Positions 50,197 through 59,100 of a stretch of 64,000 bases of DNA are shown piece by piece; the first letter of the stretch is position 1, and each line of letters begins with the position of its first letter. The notes below the pieces were generated by a model. It did no database searches. It was not told where the DNA came from and saw only the letters and a list, made by a program, of their open reading frames with translations. The stretch comes from Streptosporangium roseum DSM 43021 (GTDB lineage Bacteria > Actinomycetota > Actinomycetes > Streptosporangiales > Streptosporangiaceae). Where the stretch lies: contig NC_013595.1 in assembly GCF_000024865.1 (NCBI RefSeq), forward strand, positions 3,038,001-3,102,000, in the 5' to 3' direction. The translations under genes were made by a program, and so were the position numbers.

Positions 50197-51529
50197 CGAG
50201 GGGACGCTCCTCCGGATAGCGGAACCGACGGGTCTGGATGTGCAGCGCCAGCGCGGCACCGAGGGTCACCGGGCCGAGCCGGCCGATGAACATCAGGGCC
50301 GTCAGGACCAGATGCCCGCTGGTGCCGACGTCAGGCGTGATCCCCGTGGACAGGCCGACCGTGCCGAACGCGGAGACCACCTCGAACAGTACGCGGTCCA
50401 GCTTGAACGGGGTGACCATCATCATGACGAATGTGCCGGTGGCGACCGAGGCCACGCTGAGCAGGGCGATGGTCAGCGTCTGCCGCTGGAGCTGCTCGGG
50501 GATGCGGCGGCGCCCGGCCGTGACGTCCGGCTCGCCGCGCAGCTCGGCCAGGATGACGTAGGCGAGCAGCGCGAACGTCGTCACCTTGATGCCGCCGCCG
50601 GTGCTCGCGCTGCCCGCGCCGATGAACATCAGCACGTCGCTGATCAGCCAGCTGTTCTCGTTCATCTGGGAGATGTCGACGGAGTTCAGGCCGCCGCTTC
50701 GGGTCATGGCGCTGTGGAAGAACCCGGCCAGGATGCGCAGGCCGGGGGAGAGGGGCCCCAGCGTGCCGGGGTTGTTCCACTCGGTGACGGTGATGGCCGT
50801 CGCCCCGCCGAACAGCAGGATGGCGGTCATTCCCAGAGTGATCTTCGCGTGCAGCGACCAGCGCGCCGGATGGCGCCAGTTCTGCCGGAGCACGGCGTAG
50901 ACAGGGAAGCCGAGGCCTCCGGCGACCACCCCCAGCGCCAGCGGGAGGCAGACCCACGGGTCGGTGACGAACCGCATGATGCTGTCCGGCCAGAGCGCGA
51001 ACCCGGCGTTGGTGAACGCCGAGACCGCGTGGAAGACGCCGTGGTAGGCGGCGCGGCCGAACGGCTCGCCGTACCCGATGACGAAACGGGCGGTGAGCGC
51101 CACGGCGATCAGCGTCTCCACCGCCAGCGTGACCTTGGCGACGCCCACGAGCACCCGGCGCACGTCGCCCGGCCCCAGGGTCTTGGTCTCGGCCTGGGTG
51201 TTGAGCCGGGCGCGCAGGCCGAGCCTGCCGGAGACGACCACCGCGAGGATCGAGGCGAGCGACATGATCCCGAAGCCGCCGATCTGCATCAGCACCAGGA
51301 TCACCATCTCGCCGAAGAACGTCCAGTGCGCCGCCGTGTCCTGCACGGCGAGCCCGGTGACGCACACCGCCGAGGTCGCGGTGAACAGGGCGGAGGTCAA
51401 CGACGCCTCCCGGCCCGCCTCGACCGCGATGGGCAGCGACAGCAACGCCGTGCCGCTGAGGACCACCGCGAGGAAGGCGGCCACGACGACTCTCGAAGGC
51501 GTGTTGATCTGCCGGACCAGGTTCTTCAC
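50189..51529 (-). CDS. trkH: TrkH/KtrB-family potassium transporter
   Basis: The 446-residue membrane protein has the four pore-loop repeats of the Trk/Ktr family, each with a selectivity glycine: TSAVCVTGLAVQD, SAFTNAGFALWPD, GAGSASTGGGIKVTTF and VSAFGTVGLSTGI. It imports potassium, gated by the TrkA subunit encoded next. GTG start giving VKNLVRQINTPSRV. Its length is closer to KtrB than to enterobacterial TrkH. The moxR-like gene diverges 46 nt away. Confidence 0.94.
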   Translation of the reverse strand: MKNLVRQINTPSRVVVAAFLAVVLSGTALLSLPIAVEAGREASLTSALFTATSAVCVTGLAVQDTAAHWTFFGEMVILVLMQIGGFGIMSLASILAVVVSGRLGLRARLNTQAETKTLGPGDVRRVLVGVAKVTLAVETLIAVALTARFVIGYGEPFGRAAYHGVFHAVSAFTNAGFALWPDSIMRFVTDPWVCLPLALGVVAGGLGFPVYAVLRQNWRHPARWSLHAKITLGMTAILLFGGATAITVTEWNNPGTLGPLSPGLRILAGFFHSAMTRSGGLNSVDISQMNENSWLISDVLMFIGAGSASTGGGIKVTTFALLAYVILAELRGEPDVTAGRRRIPEQLQRQTLTIALLSVASVATGTFVMMMVTPFKLDRVLFEVVSAFGTVGLSTGITPDVGTSGHLVLTALMFIGRLGPVTLGAALALHIQTRRFRYPEERPLVG

Positions 51530-51575
51530 AGACGGTGAGAATACGCTTAAGTCGAACCTGCGGGCGTAGCCTGAG

Positions 51576-52475
51576 GTGGTGCTGAGGCGGACAATCGAGG
51601 CGTCGGACGTGGGATCGCCCGGAGAGCTGGCGGAGCTGCTCGACCGGGAGGCCTATCTCGCGGACGAAGGGCTGGCCACGGTGGCGTTCCTCGCGCTGCG
51701 GATGGGCCGCCCGCTGCTGCTCGAAGGCGAGGCCGGGGTCGGCAAGACCGAGCTGGCCAGGACGCTGGCCACGGTGCTGGGGGCGCCGCTGATCCGGCTG
51801 CAGTGCTACGAGGGGCTCGACGGGCCGCAGGTGCTCTACGACTGGGACTTCGCCCGCCAGCTCCTGCACCTCAAGGCGGCCGAGGCCGGTGGGGTCACCG
51901 ACGCGGCCCGGCTGGAGGGGGAGGTCTACGACCGGCGGTTCCTGATTGCGCGGCCGCTGCTCAAGGCGGTGGAGACCCAGCCCAGCGTGCTGCTCATCGA
52001 CGAGATCGACCGGGCCGACGTGGAGTTCGAGGCGATCCTGCTGGAGGTGCTCTCGGACTTCGCGATCTCCATCCCGGAGCTCGGCACGATCCGGGCCGAG
52101 CGGCCGCCGGTGGTCGTGCTGACCTCCAACCGCACCCGCGAGGTGCACGACGCGCTGAAGCGGCGCTGCCTCTACCACTGGCTGGAGCACCCCTCCTTCG
52201 ACCGGGAGGTGGCGATCCTGCTGCGGCGCCTGCCCGCCTGCTCCGCGACCCTCGCCGAGCAGGTCGCCAGGGCGGCCGGACGGCTCCGCGAGGCGGGGCT
52301 GGTCAAGCCGCCCGGGGTCGCCGAGACCATCGACTGGACCGAGGCCCTGCTGACTCTCGGCGCCCGCGAGCTGGACCCCGACCTGGCCGCGGCCACGCTG
52401 GGCGCCTTGCTCAAGCACCGCGAGGACCACGAGACCGTGCTCGGGAACGGGGTCTTCGGTGATCTCCGAGGCTGA
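51576..52475 (+). CDS. MoxR/CoxD-type AAA ATPase
   Basis: The 299-residue protein is a MoxR-family AAA+ ATPase with Walker A EGEAGVGKTELARTL near residue 55, Walker B VLLIDEIDRAD near residue 140 and sensor-1 VLTSNRTREVHDALKRR. MoxR proteins work with VWA-domain partners in metal cofactor insertion; CoxD helps build the CuSMoO2 cluster of CO dehydrogenase. The next gene is such a VWA partner. Start is GTG 51576 or 51579; no Shine-Dalgarno sequence, and TAGCCT at 51567-51572 could be a -10 box of a leaderless transcript. Confidence 0.9.
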   Translation: MVLRRTIEASDVGSPGELAELLDREAYLADEGLATVAFLALRMGRPLLLEGEAGVGKTELARTLATVLGAPLIRLQCYEGLDGPQVLYDWDFARQLLHLKAAEAGGVTDAARLEGEVYDRRFLIARPLLKAVETQPSVLLIDEIDRADVEFEAILLEVLSDFAISIPELGTIRAERPPVVVLTSNRTREVHDALKRRCLYHWLEHPSFDREVAILLRRLPACSATLAEQVARAAGRLREAGLVKPPGVAETIDWTEALLTLGARELDPDLAAATLGALLKHREDHETVLGNGVFGDLRG

Positions 52476-53628
52476 GGGCCCTGACCGGGCGGGGGATGGT
52501 TCCGACCGGCCCGGCCGGAGGGAGGACGGTCCGCCCGGCCAGGGGACGGCGGGGGACCTGGTCGCCGTCATGACCGGGTTCGCCAGGACGCTGCGCGCGG
52601 CGGGGGTCCCCGCCGACCACGAGAGGACCCAGGGCCTGCTGCGCGCGCTGTCGCACCTGGACGCCGCCGAGCCGCGCGACGTCTACTGGGCGGGCCGGTT
52701 CACCCTGTGCGCCTCGGCCGACGACCTGCCGCGTTACGACAGGGTCTTCCACGCCTACTTCGGCGGGCTGCGGGCGGGCCGTGCCAGGCCGGCCGCGATC
52801 ACCGTCACCCGGCACACCGCCGCCCTGTCCGGCGCCCCCGGCGGCGACGACGGTCCCGCCCCGGTGGCCAGTGCGAGCGAGGCGGAGGTGCTGCGCAACC
52901 GGGACGTGGCCAAGATGACGGGGGCGGAGCTGGCGGAGGTGCGCCGGCTGCTCGCGGTGTTCCGGGTGGGGCGCGAGCAGCGCAGGTCGCGGCGGTTGCG
53001 GCCGGCGCACCGGGGACGGCTCGACAGCAGGGCGACGATCCGCGAGACCCTGCGGCGCGGCGGCGAGACCGCCCGGCTCCGCTACCGCGCGCACCGGACC
53101 AGGCCCCGCAGGGTCGTGTTGCTGGTGGACGTCAGCGGCTCCATGACCCCCTATGCCGACACGCTGCTCCGGCTCGCCCACGCGCTGGTCAGATGCGAGC
53201 CCCGGGCCACCGAGGTGTTCAGCGCGGGCACCCGGCTCACCCGGCTCACCGCCGAGCTGCGCCACCGCGACCCGGCCACCGCGATGGACGCCGTCTCCCG
53301 GTCCATCCCCGACTGGAGCGGCGGCACCCGGCTGGGTGAGGAGCTCAAGAGGCTCCTGTCGCTGAACGACGCCAGGGGCGCGGTGGTGGTGATCGCCTCC
53401 GACGGGTGGGAGCGCGGCGACGTCTCGCTGCTCGGCGCGGAGATGGCCCGGCTGTCCCGGATGGCGCACCGGGTGATCTGGGTCAACCCCCACAAGGGAC
53501 AGCGGGGCTACCAGCCGCTCACCGCCGGGATGCGCGCCGCCCTGCCCCACATCGACGACTTCGTGGCCGGGCACAGCCTGGCCGCCTTCGAGGAACTGGC
53601 CGGATTGCTGGGAGGGGCGCATGCGTGA
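52459..53628 (+). CDS. VWA-domain protein, CoxE family
   Basis: The 389-residue protein has a variable Asp/Gly-rich N-terminus, a helical middle and a C-terminal VWA domain with an intact metal-binding motif (VVLLVDVSGSMTPYAD near residue 220). It matches CoxE, the partner of the CoxD ATPase in CO dehydrogenase or related molybdenum hydroxylase maturation. GTG start, overlapping the ATPase gene by 17 nt; its end overlaps the XdhC gene by 8 nt, so the four genes are tightly coupled. Confidence 0.9.
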   Translation: MISEAEGPDRAGDGSDRPGRREDGPPGQGTAGDLVAVMTGFARTLRAAGVPADHERTQGLLRALSHLDAAEPRDVYWAGRFTLCASADDLPRYDRVFHAYFGGLRAGRARPAAITVTRHTAALSGAPGGDDGPAPVASASEAEVLRNRDVAKMTGAELAEVRRLLAVFRVGREQRRSRRLRPAHRGRLDSRATIRETLRRGGETARLRYRAHRTRPRRVVLLVDVSGSMTPYADTLLRLAHALVRCEPRATEVFSAGTRLTRLTAELRHRDPATAMDAVSRSIPDWSGGTRLGEELKRLLSLNDARGAVVVIASDGWERGDVSLLGAEMARLSRMAHRVIWVNPHKGQRGYQPLTAGMRAALPHIDDFVAGHSLAAFEELAGLLGGAHA

Positions 53629-54727
53629 CGTGCTGTCGCAGATCGTGCGGTGGTGGGAGTCCGGGCAGACGTTCGGCCTGGCCACCGTGGTGGAGACCTT
53701 CCGCAGCGCGCCCCGCCCGCCGGGCGCGTCCATGGCCGTGCTCGGGGAGGAGGCCGAGGGAAGCGTCTCGGGCGGCTGCGTCGAGGGGGCCGTCTACGAG
53801 CTGGCCCGGGAGGTGGCCGCCGCCGGCACGCCGGTCCTGCAGCGGTACGGCGTGAGCGACGACGACGCCTTCTCGGTCGGCCTGACCTGCGGCGGCATCC
53901 TGGACGTGTTCGTCGAGCCGGTGTCGCGCGAGACGTTCCCCGAGCTGGGGGCGATCGCCGGGTCGGTGCGGGAGCGCGAGCCGGTGGCGGTGGCGACCGT
54001 GCTGTCCGGGCCGGGCGCGATCGGCGCCCGCAGGGTGATCTGGCCGGACCGCTCCTCCGGCTCGCTGGGCGTGGCGCGGCTGGACGAGGCGGTGGACGAC
54101 GACGTGCGGGGCATGCTCGCGCAGGGGCTCACCGGGGTCCGGCGGTACGGCTCACGCGGGGAGCGGCGGCTCGACGAGCTGTCGGTCTTCGTGCACTCCT
54201 TCGCCCCGCCGCCCCGGATGCTGGTCTTCGGCGCGATCGACTTCGCCGCCGCGGTGGCCAGGATCGGCAAGTTCCTCGGCTACCACGTGGTCGTGTGCGA
54301 CGCCCGTCCGGTCTTCACCACGGCCAGGCGCTTCCCCGAGGCCGACGAGGTGATCGTCAAGTGGCCGCACGACTACCTGACCTCGATCACCGTGGACGAG
54401 CGGACCGCGATCTGCGTGCTCACCCACGACCCGCGGTTCGACGTCCCGCTGCTGGAGGTGGCCCTGCGCACCCCGGCGGGCTACGTCGGGGCGATGGGCT
54501 CGCGCCGTACCCACGAGGACCGGCTGGCACGGCTCCGTGAGGCGGGCCTGGGGGAGGCCGAGCTGAAGCGGCTCCGCTCCCCGATCGGGCTGGACCTGGG
54601 GGCGCGGACCCCGGAGGAGACCGCGGTCTCCATCGCCGCCGAGCTGATCCAGCTCCGCTGGGGCGGTTCGGGACAGCCCCTCACCGACGGCTCCGGCCGG
54701 ATCCACGGCGACGGGGCCCAGTCGTGA
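53621..54727 (+). CDS. XdhC/CoxF-family protein
   Basis: XdhC proteins bind molybdenum cofactor, help its sulfuration and insert it into xanthine dehydrogenase-type enzymes. The 368-residue protein has the N-terminal XdhC/CoxI domain (TFRSAPRPPGASMAVL, GSVSGGCVEGAVYE) and a C-terminal Rossmann-like domain (MLVFGAIDFAAAVARIGKFL, GYVGAMGSRRTHEDRL). It sits between the CoxE- and MobA-like genes, overlapping both. Client enzyme not in the window. Confidence 0.93.
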   Translation: MRDVLSQIVRWWESGQTFGLATVVETFRSAPRPPGASMAVLGEEAEGSVSGGCVEGAVYELAREVAAAGTPVLQRYGVSDDDAFSVGLTCGGILDVFVEPVSRETFPELGAIAGSVREREPVAVATVLSGPGAIGARRVIWPDRSSGSLGVARLDEAVDDDVRGMLAQGLTGVRRYGSRGERRLDELSVFVHSFAPPPRMLVFGAIDFAAAVARIGKFLGYHVVVCDARPVFTTARRFPEADEVIVKWPHDYLTSITVDERTAICVLTHDPRFDVPLLEVALRTPAGYVGAMGSRRTHEDRLARLREAGLGEAELKRLRSPIGLDLGARTPEETAVSIAAELIQLRWGGSGQPLTDGSGRIHGDGAQS

Positions 54728-55305
54728 CCACGCGGGGGGCGGGCACCGCGGGGCTGCTGCTGGCGGCCGGTTCGGGCTCGCGGCTCGGCACGCCGAAGGC
54801 GCTGGTGGAGTTCCGCGGCGAGCGGCTGGTGGACCGGGGCGTCCGGCTGCTCCACGACGGCGGCTGCCATCCCGTGGTCGTCGTGCTGGGGGCCGCCGTC
54901 GCGCAGGTGCGCGGGGCGGTGGCCGTACGGAATCCGCGGTGGAGGTCCGGGATGGGCTCCTCGCTGCGCACCGGCCTCGGCGCGCTCCCCGGCGACGCGC
55001 GGCACGTGGTGATCGCCCTGGTGGACCAGCCGTTCATCGGCCCGCGGGCGGTGGAGCGGCTGATCCGGGCCGCGCGCGAGGGCGCCTCGGTCGCCGTCGC
55101 CACCTACGGCGGGGCGCCGAGGAACCCCGTGCTGATCGCCAGGGAGCACTTCGAGGAGGTCGCCGCGCTCGCGACCGGTGACGTCGGCGCCCGGCCGTTC
55201 CTCCGGGCCCACCCCGAGCTGGTCGTCACGGTGCCCTGCGACGACACCGGCGATCCCGCCGACATCGACACCCCAGCGGATCTGTCCGCGCTGCGGATGC
55301 GCTGA
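54724..55305 (+). CDS. MobA-like molybdopterin nucleotidyltransferase
   Basis: The 193-residue protein is a MobA/MocA-like NTP transferase with the nucleotide motif LLLAAGSGSRLGTPKALVEF at the N-terminus and VDQPFIGPRAVERL near residue 100. In XdhC-linked clusters this protein is usually the CTP:molybdopterin cytidylyltransferase that makes MCD for xanthine dehydrogenase-family enzymes. GTG start overlapping the XdhC gene by 4 nt. Last gene of the set. Confidence 0.9.
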   Translation: MTTRGAGTAGLLLAAGSGSRLGTPKALVEFRGERLVDRGVRLLHDGGCHPVVVVLGAAVAQVRGAVAVRNPRWRSGMGSSLRTGLGALPGDARHVVIALVDQPFIGPRAVERLIRAAREGASVAVATYGGAPRNPVLIAREHFEEVAALATGDVGARPFLRAHPELVVTVPCDDTGDPADIDTPADLSALRMR

Positions 55306-55369
55306 GGCCGCGGGCAGGCCCTCCCGGGCGCCGCCGCCCGCGCCGCGCGGGCGAGGCGGCGCGGCGCGG

Positions 55370-56269
55370 TCAGGAGCCCTCTCCCATGCGCAGCGAGGCG
55401 AAGGCGGCGCGGTGGTCGCTGCCGGCGGCCGGCTCGACGCCGGCGGCGGTCGCGGTGAGGCCGCGGTAGAGGATGTGGTCGGGACGGGTGATCGGGAAGG
55501 ACGACGGCCAGGTGAAGCCGAAGCCGGTGCCGGCCTCCTGCTGGGCGTCCGACAGCGGGGGCACCAGGCCGGAGCGCTTGCGGTCGGTGGTGGCGGTGTT
55601 GAGGTCGCCGAGCAGGAGCAGGTGCTCGCTCTCGTCCCTGTCGACGATCTTGCGGGCGTGCGCGAGGGTCTCGTCGCGCTGGGCCGTCTTGCCGGGGCGG
55701 GCCGAGGCCAGGTGCATGACGTAGACGGTCAGCTTCCCCTTGGGCGTCCTGACCACGGCCCGCAACGCCCGCACCCAGTCGAGGCCGATGTCCACCTTGC
55801 GGGCCTCGACGATCGGGAAGCGGCTCCACAGGCCGACCGTGCTGACCTGGTAGCGGTGCGGGAAGCGCTCGCCGAGCGCCTTGGCCGCCGGGCCGCCGGG
55901 GGTCAGCTCCTGCGCGGCGACCAGGTCCCGGCCCTTCGACACGGCCCGTACGGCCCGGCCCGAGGCGGCGTTGGTCACCCCCACGTTGACGGTGGCCACC
56001 GACAGGTCGCTCGGCCCGCCCGGCGGGGAGCGCAGCAGCGCGGGACCGAACATGACCCCCCATACGGCCGCCGGGACCAGCGCCGCGACGATCACCTGCC
56101 ACGAGCGGGTGAACAGCGCGGCGACCAGCAGCACAGGAACGGCGGCGCCGAGCCAGGGCAGCAGGCTCTCCAGCACGGGCGTGAACCCGCCCAGTTCCGG
56201 TATGAGCCGGTGGCCGCCGAGAACCAGGGCCAGCACTCCCGCCACCGCGATGATCGACCGTCTCAGCAC
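55370..56269 (-). CDS. Membrane-anchored endonuclease/exonuclease/phosphatase family protein
   Basis: The 299-residue protein has three N-terminal membrane helices (residues ~3-75) and a C-terminal EEP catalytic domain with LLLLGDLNTATTD, TRPDHILYRG and the final GSDHRAAFASL, the normal metal and catalytic residues. This layout resembles VanJ, a Streptomyces membrane protein linked to teicoplanin resistance, though the substrate is not known here. GTG 56269 has GAGGAG 6 nt upstream; the frame is open 47 codons further upstream without family resemblance. Confidence 0.86.
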   Translation of the reverse strand: MLRRSIIAVAGVLALVLGGHRLIPELGGFTPVLESLLPWLGAAVPVLLVAALFTRSWQVIVAALVPAAVWGVMFGPALLRSPPGGPSDLSVATVNVGVTNAASGRAVRAVSKGRDLVAAQELTPGGPAAKALGERFPHRYQVSTVGLWSRFPIVEARKVDIGLDWVRALRAVVRTPKGKLTVYVMHLASARPGKTAQRDETLAHARKIVDRDESEHLLLLGDLNTATTDRKRSGLVPPLSDAQQEAGTGFGFTWPSSFPITRPDHILYRGLTATAAGVEPAAGSDHRAAFASLRMGEGS

Positions 56270-56445
56270 GCCGCTCCTCGTCCGCCCGTCCCCGGAGGGC
56301 TTTCCCCTGCCCCGAAATGCGTACGCTACCGGCCCCGTGGCCTGGACGCGGGGGCTTGGTGCTTCGGCGGTGAGTCGATAGCCTTTGCACCGGAGACAAC
56401 GGAACATCATTCGGTTTCGTGGGCGCGCGGAAGGACGATCTCAGG

Positions 56446-57486
56446 ATGCGTATCGGTATGGCCCTGAACTACTCGGGGGGCTTCAAGGAAACCGTGGCCG
56501 AACTGGCCGACTACGAGAAGGCCGGTCTCGACATCGTCTTCGTCGCCGAGGCCTACAGCTTCGACGCGGTCAGCCAGATGGGCTACATCGCGGCCAAGAC
56601 CGAGCGTCTGCAGATCGCCTCCGGCATCCTGCCGATCTACTCCCGTACGCCCACCCTGCTGGCCATGACCGCCGCCGGAATGGACTACGTCTCCGACGGC
56701 CGCTTCACCCTCGGCCTGGGCGCCTCGGGCCCGCAGGTCGTCGAGGGCTTCCACGGCGTGCCGTACACCGCTCCGCTGGGCCGCACCCGCGAGGTCGTCG
56801 AGATCTGCCGCCAGGTCTGGAAGCGCGAGCGCCTGACCTACGAGGGCAAGCACTACACGGTGCCGCTCCCCGCGGGCCAGGGTACCGGCCTGGGCAAGCC
56901 CCTGAAGATCATCAACCACCCGGTCCGCGACCGCATCCCCATCGTGATCGCCGCCATCGGCCCCAAGAACGTCGAGCTCTCCGCGGAACTGGCCGAGGGC
57001 TGGGAGCCGATCTTCTACATGCCGGAGAAGGCCGCCGACGTCTGGGGCGCCTCGCTGGCCGCGGGCAAGGCCCGGCGCGACCCGTCCCTGGGCGAGCTGG
57101 ACGTCATCGCCCAGGCGGCGCTGGCCATCGGCGACGACGTGGCGGACTGGCTGGAGCTGGGCCGCCCGATGGCCGCCCTCTACATCGGCGGTATGGGCGC
57201 CAAGGGCAAGAACTTCTACAACGACCTCGCCCGCCGGTACGGCTACGAGAAGGAGGCCGAGCAGATCCAGAACCTCTACCTCGACGGCAAGAAGGACGAG
57301 GCCGCCGCGCTCGTCCCGCAGGAGCTGCTGGAGAAGATGTCCCTGATCGGCTCCGAGGGCCACGTCCGCGAGCGCCTCCAGGCGATGAGGGAGTCGGGGG
57401 TCACGACCGTCAACGTCGCCCCGCTGGGCCGTACCCACGACGAGCGCATCCGGCTCATCGAGAGGGTCAGGGAGCTCGCCTCCTGA
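56446..57486 (+). CDS. F420-dependent luciferase-like (LLM) oxidoreductase
   Basis: The 346-residue TIM-barrel protein belongs to the LLM class that uses coenzyme F420, widespread in actinobacteria. It begins MRIGMALNYSGGFKETVAEL and has GLDIVFVAEAYSFDAVSQMG, RFTLGLGASGPQVVEGFHGV and PIVIAAIGPKNVELSAELAEG, as in mycobacterial homologues. Substrate unknown. GGAAGGA lies 10 nt upstream of the ATG. It ends at a strong terminator and stands alone. Confidence 0.93.
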   Translation: MRIGMALNYSGGFKETVAELADYEKAGLDIVFVAEAYSFDAVSQMGYIAAKTERLQIASGILPIYSRTPTLLAMTAAGMDYVSDGRFTLGLGASGPQVVEGFHGVPYTAPLGRTREVVEICRQVWKRERLTYEGKHYTVPLPAGQGTGLGKPLKIINHPVRDRIPIVIAAIGPKNVELSAELAEGWEPIFYMPEKAADVWGASLAAGKARRDPSLGELDVIAQAALAIGDDVADWLELGRPMAALYIGGMGAKGKNFYNDLARRYGYEKEAEQIQNLYLDGKKDEAAALVPQELLEKMSLIGSEGHVRERLQAMRESGVTTVNVAPLGRTHDERIRLIERVRELAS

Positions 57487-57501
57487 CGCCTCCGGGTGGA
57501 G

Positions 57502-57539
57502 GGGGTCCCGGCTCCGGCCGGGGCCCCTTCTCCCTTTTT
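57502..57539 (+). terminator. Rho-independent terminator after the F420 oxidoreductase
   Basis: GGGGTCCCGG pairs with CCGGGGCCCC (one G-T wobble), followed by a pyrimidine run ending TTTTT. This is the clearest classical terminator in the window. Confidence 0.88.
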
Positions 57540-57582
57540 CCGGCCCCTTGCCGCCGCCCGCCCGCGGTCTCCCGGTCCGCAC

Positions 57583-57598
57583 TGTGACCTACATCACA
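57583..57598 (+). promoter_or_regulatory. CRP-type binding site
   Basis: TGTGACCTACATCACA is a perfect match to TGTGA-N6-TCACA, the consensus of CRP/FNR-family regulators including mycobacterial CRP. It lies 14 nt upstream of a -10-like TATAGATA (57612-57619) and 32 nt before the leader peptide, where it could replace a -35 box. Confidence 0.75.
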
Positions 57599-57611
57599 TG
57601 TGAAATCGGAA

Positions 57612-57619
57612 TATAGATA
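57612..57619 (+). promoter_or_regulatory. Candidate -10 box of the symporter transcript
   Basis: TATAGATA contains two overlapping -10-like hexamers (TATAGA and TAGATA) in an AT-rich stretch just before the leader peptide. No separate -35 box is seen; the CRP-type site occupies that position. Confidence 0.5.
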
Positions 57620-57629
57620 CTTTGTGAGG

Positions 57630-57728
57630 ATGTTCTACCTCGCCGTGAGGTTCTTCCCGGTGATCGTGTGGCTCGTCGAGCGGCTGCACGTCGACCTGTG
57701 CCGTCTCAGCAGCCAGCTCTGTCGCTGA
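57630..57728 (+). CDS. Cysteine-containing leader peptide
   Basis: A 32-residue open frame encodes MFYLAVRFFPVIVWLVERLH followed by VDLCRLSSQLCR. The ending matches the actinobacterial leader peptides with the pattern RRHVDLCRVxSxxCR found before sulfur and cysteine genes, where ribosome stalling at Cys codons is thought to control downstream expression. It lies 76 nt before the symporter start. A GTG two codons upstream is in frame and could be a leaderless start. The N-terminal half is more hydrophobic than in typical members. Confidence 0.75.
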   Translation: MFYLAVRFFPVIVWLVERLHVDLCRLSSQLCR

Positions 57729-57804
57729 GCAACGCTCCCGCTCCCCAATCCTCACCCCGCATGCCCGTGTCCGCTCCGGCATGCCCTTTTTCGGAGTTCC
57801 GTTC

Positions 57805-59100
57805 ATGAAGAGGTTCTCTTTCTCCCTGCAATTGCTGCTGGGCCTGGTGGTCGGCGTCGCCCTCGGCTTCATCGCCCGCGCCGGTGACGTCACCTGGCTC
57901 ACCGCCACCCTGACCGAGGTCGGCAAGATCTTCGTCCAGCTCCTCAAGCTCGCGGTCCCGCCGCTGGTCTTCACCGCGGTCGTCGTCAGCGTGGCCAACC
58001 TGCGCAACGTCAACGGGGCCGCCAGGCTCGCGGGCAAGACGCTGCTGTGGTTCCTGGTCACCTCGCTGATCGCCGTGGCCTTCGGCATCGGCCTCGGACT
58101 GGTCCTCAACCCCGGCCAGGGCGTCACCATCGCCACCGAGGGCGCCAAGGCCGTGGACCTGGAAGGCGCCGGAACCTGGGTCGACTTCCTGACCGGCATC
58201 ATCCCCACCAACATCGTCACGGCCTTCACCGAGCTCAACGTCCTCCAGATCGTCTTCCTGGGAGCCGTCCTCGGTGCAGCCGCCCTGGCCGTCGGGGACA
58301 AGGCCGAGCCGTTCCTCGGCTTCAGCCGCTCGGTCCTCGAACTGGTCCAGAAGGCCCTGTGGTGGGTCATCCGGCTGGCCCCGATCGGCACGGCCGGTCT
58401 CATCGGCAAGTCCGTGGCCAGCTACGGCTGGGACCTGCTCGCCCCGCTCGCCAAGCTCAGCGCGGGCGTCTACATCGGATGCCTCCTGGTGCTCCTGGTG
58501 AGCTACCCGCTGCTGCTCGCCTTCGTCGGCAAGGTCAGCCCGATCACCTTCTACCGCAACGCCTGGCCCGCCATCGAGCTGGCCTTCGTCTCCCGCTCCT
58601 CGGTCGGGACCATGCCCCTCACCCAGCGCGTCACCACCGAGCGCCTGGGCGTGGACCGCGACTACGCCTCCTTCGCGGTGCCGTTCGGCGCGACCACCAA
58701 GATGGACGGCTGCGCCGCGATCTACCCGGCCCTCGCCGCGATCTTCGTGGCCCAGGTGTTCCACATCCCGCTCGGGGTCGGCCAGTACCTGCTGATCGCC
58801 TTCGTCTCCGTGGTCGGCTCCGCCGCCACCGCCGGCCTCACCGGCGCGATCGTGATGCTCACCCTCACCCTGAGCACGCTCGGCCTGCCCCTTGAGGGCG
58901 TCGGCCTGCTGCTGGCCGTCGACCCGATCCTGGACATGATCCGCACCGCCACCAACGTGGCCGGCCAGATGGTCGTCCCGGTGCTGGTCGGCAGGACCGA
59001 GGGCCGTCTCGACGAGGCGGTCTTCAACGCCCCGCCCCAGCCCCTCGACGACGCTCCCGCCGAGAGGGCGGTCAGGGTCCCCGAGCCCGCGACCGCCTGA
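57805..59100 (+). CDS. DAACS-family cation symporter (possible cystine or dicarboxylate uptake)
   Basis: The 431-residue membrane protein belongs to the dicarboxylate/amino acid:cation symporter family: VQLLKLAVPPLVFTAVVVSV in the third helix, SRSSVGTMPLTQ in the first re-entrant loop, and FGATTKMDGCAAIYPALAAI in helix 7. The family includes glutamate, C4-dicarboxylate and cystine (TcyP) carriers. The Cys-rich leader peptide points toward cystine, but this is inference. ATG 57805 has GGAG 8 nt upstream; an ATG 8 codons earlier is also in frame. A CRP-type site controls the promoter region. Confidence 0.9.
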   Translation: MKRFSFSLQLLLGLVVGVALGFIARAGDVTWLTATLTEVGKIFVQLLKLAVPPLVFTAVVVSVANLRNVNGAARLAGKTLLWFLVTSLIAVAFGIGLGLVLNPGQGVTIATEGAKAVDLEGAGTWVDFLTGIIPTNIVTAFTELNVLQIVFLGAVLGAAALAVGDKAEPFLGFSRSVLELVQKALWWVIRLAPIGTAGLIGKSVASYGWDLLAPLAKLSAGVYIGCLLVLLVSYPLLLAFVGKVSPITFYRNAWPAIELAFVSRSSVGTMPLTQRVTTERLGVDRDYASFAVPFGATTKMDGCAAIYPALAAIFVAQVFHIPLGVGQYLLIAFVSVVGSAATAGLTGAIVMLTLTLSTLGLPLEGVGLLLAVDPILDMIRTATNVAGQMVVPVLVGRTEGRLDEAVFNAPPQPLDDAPAERAVRVPEPATA

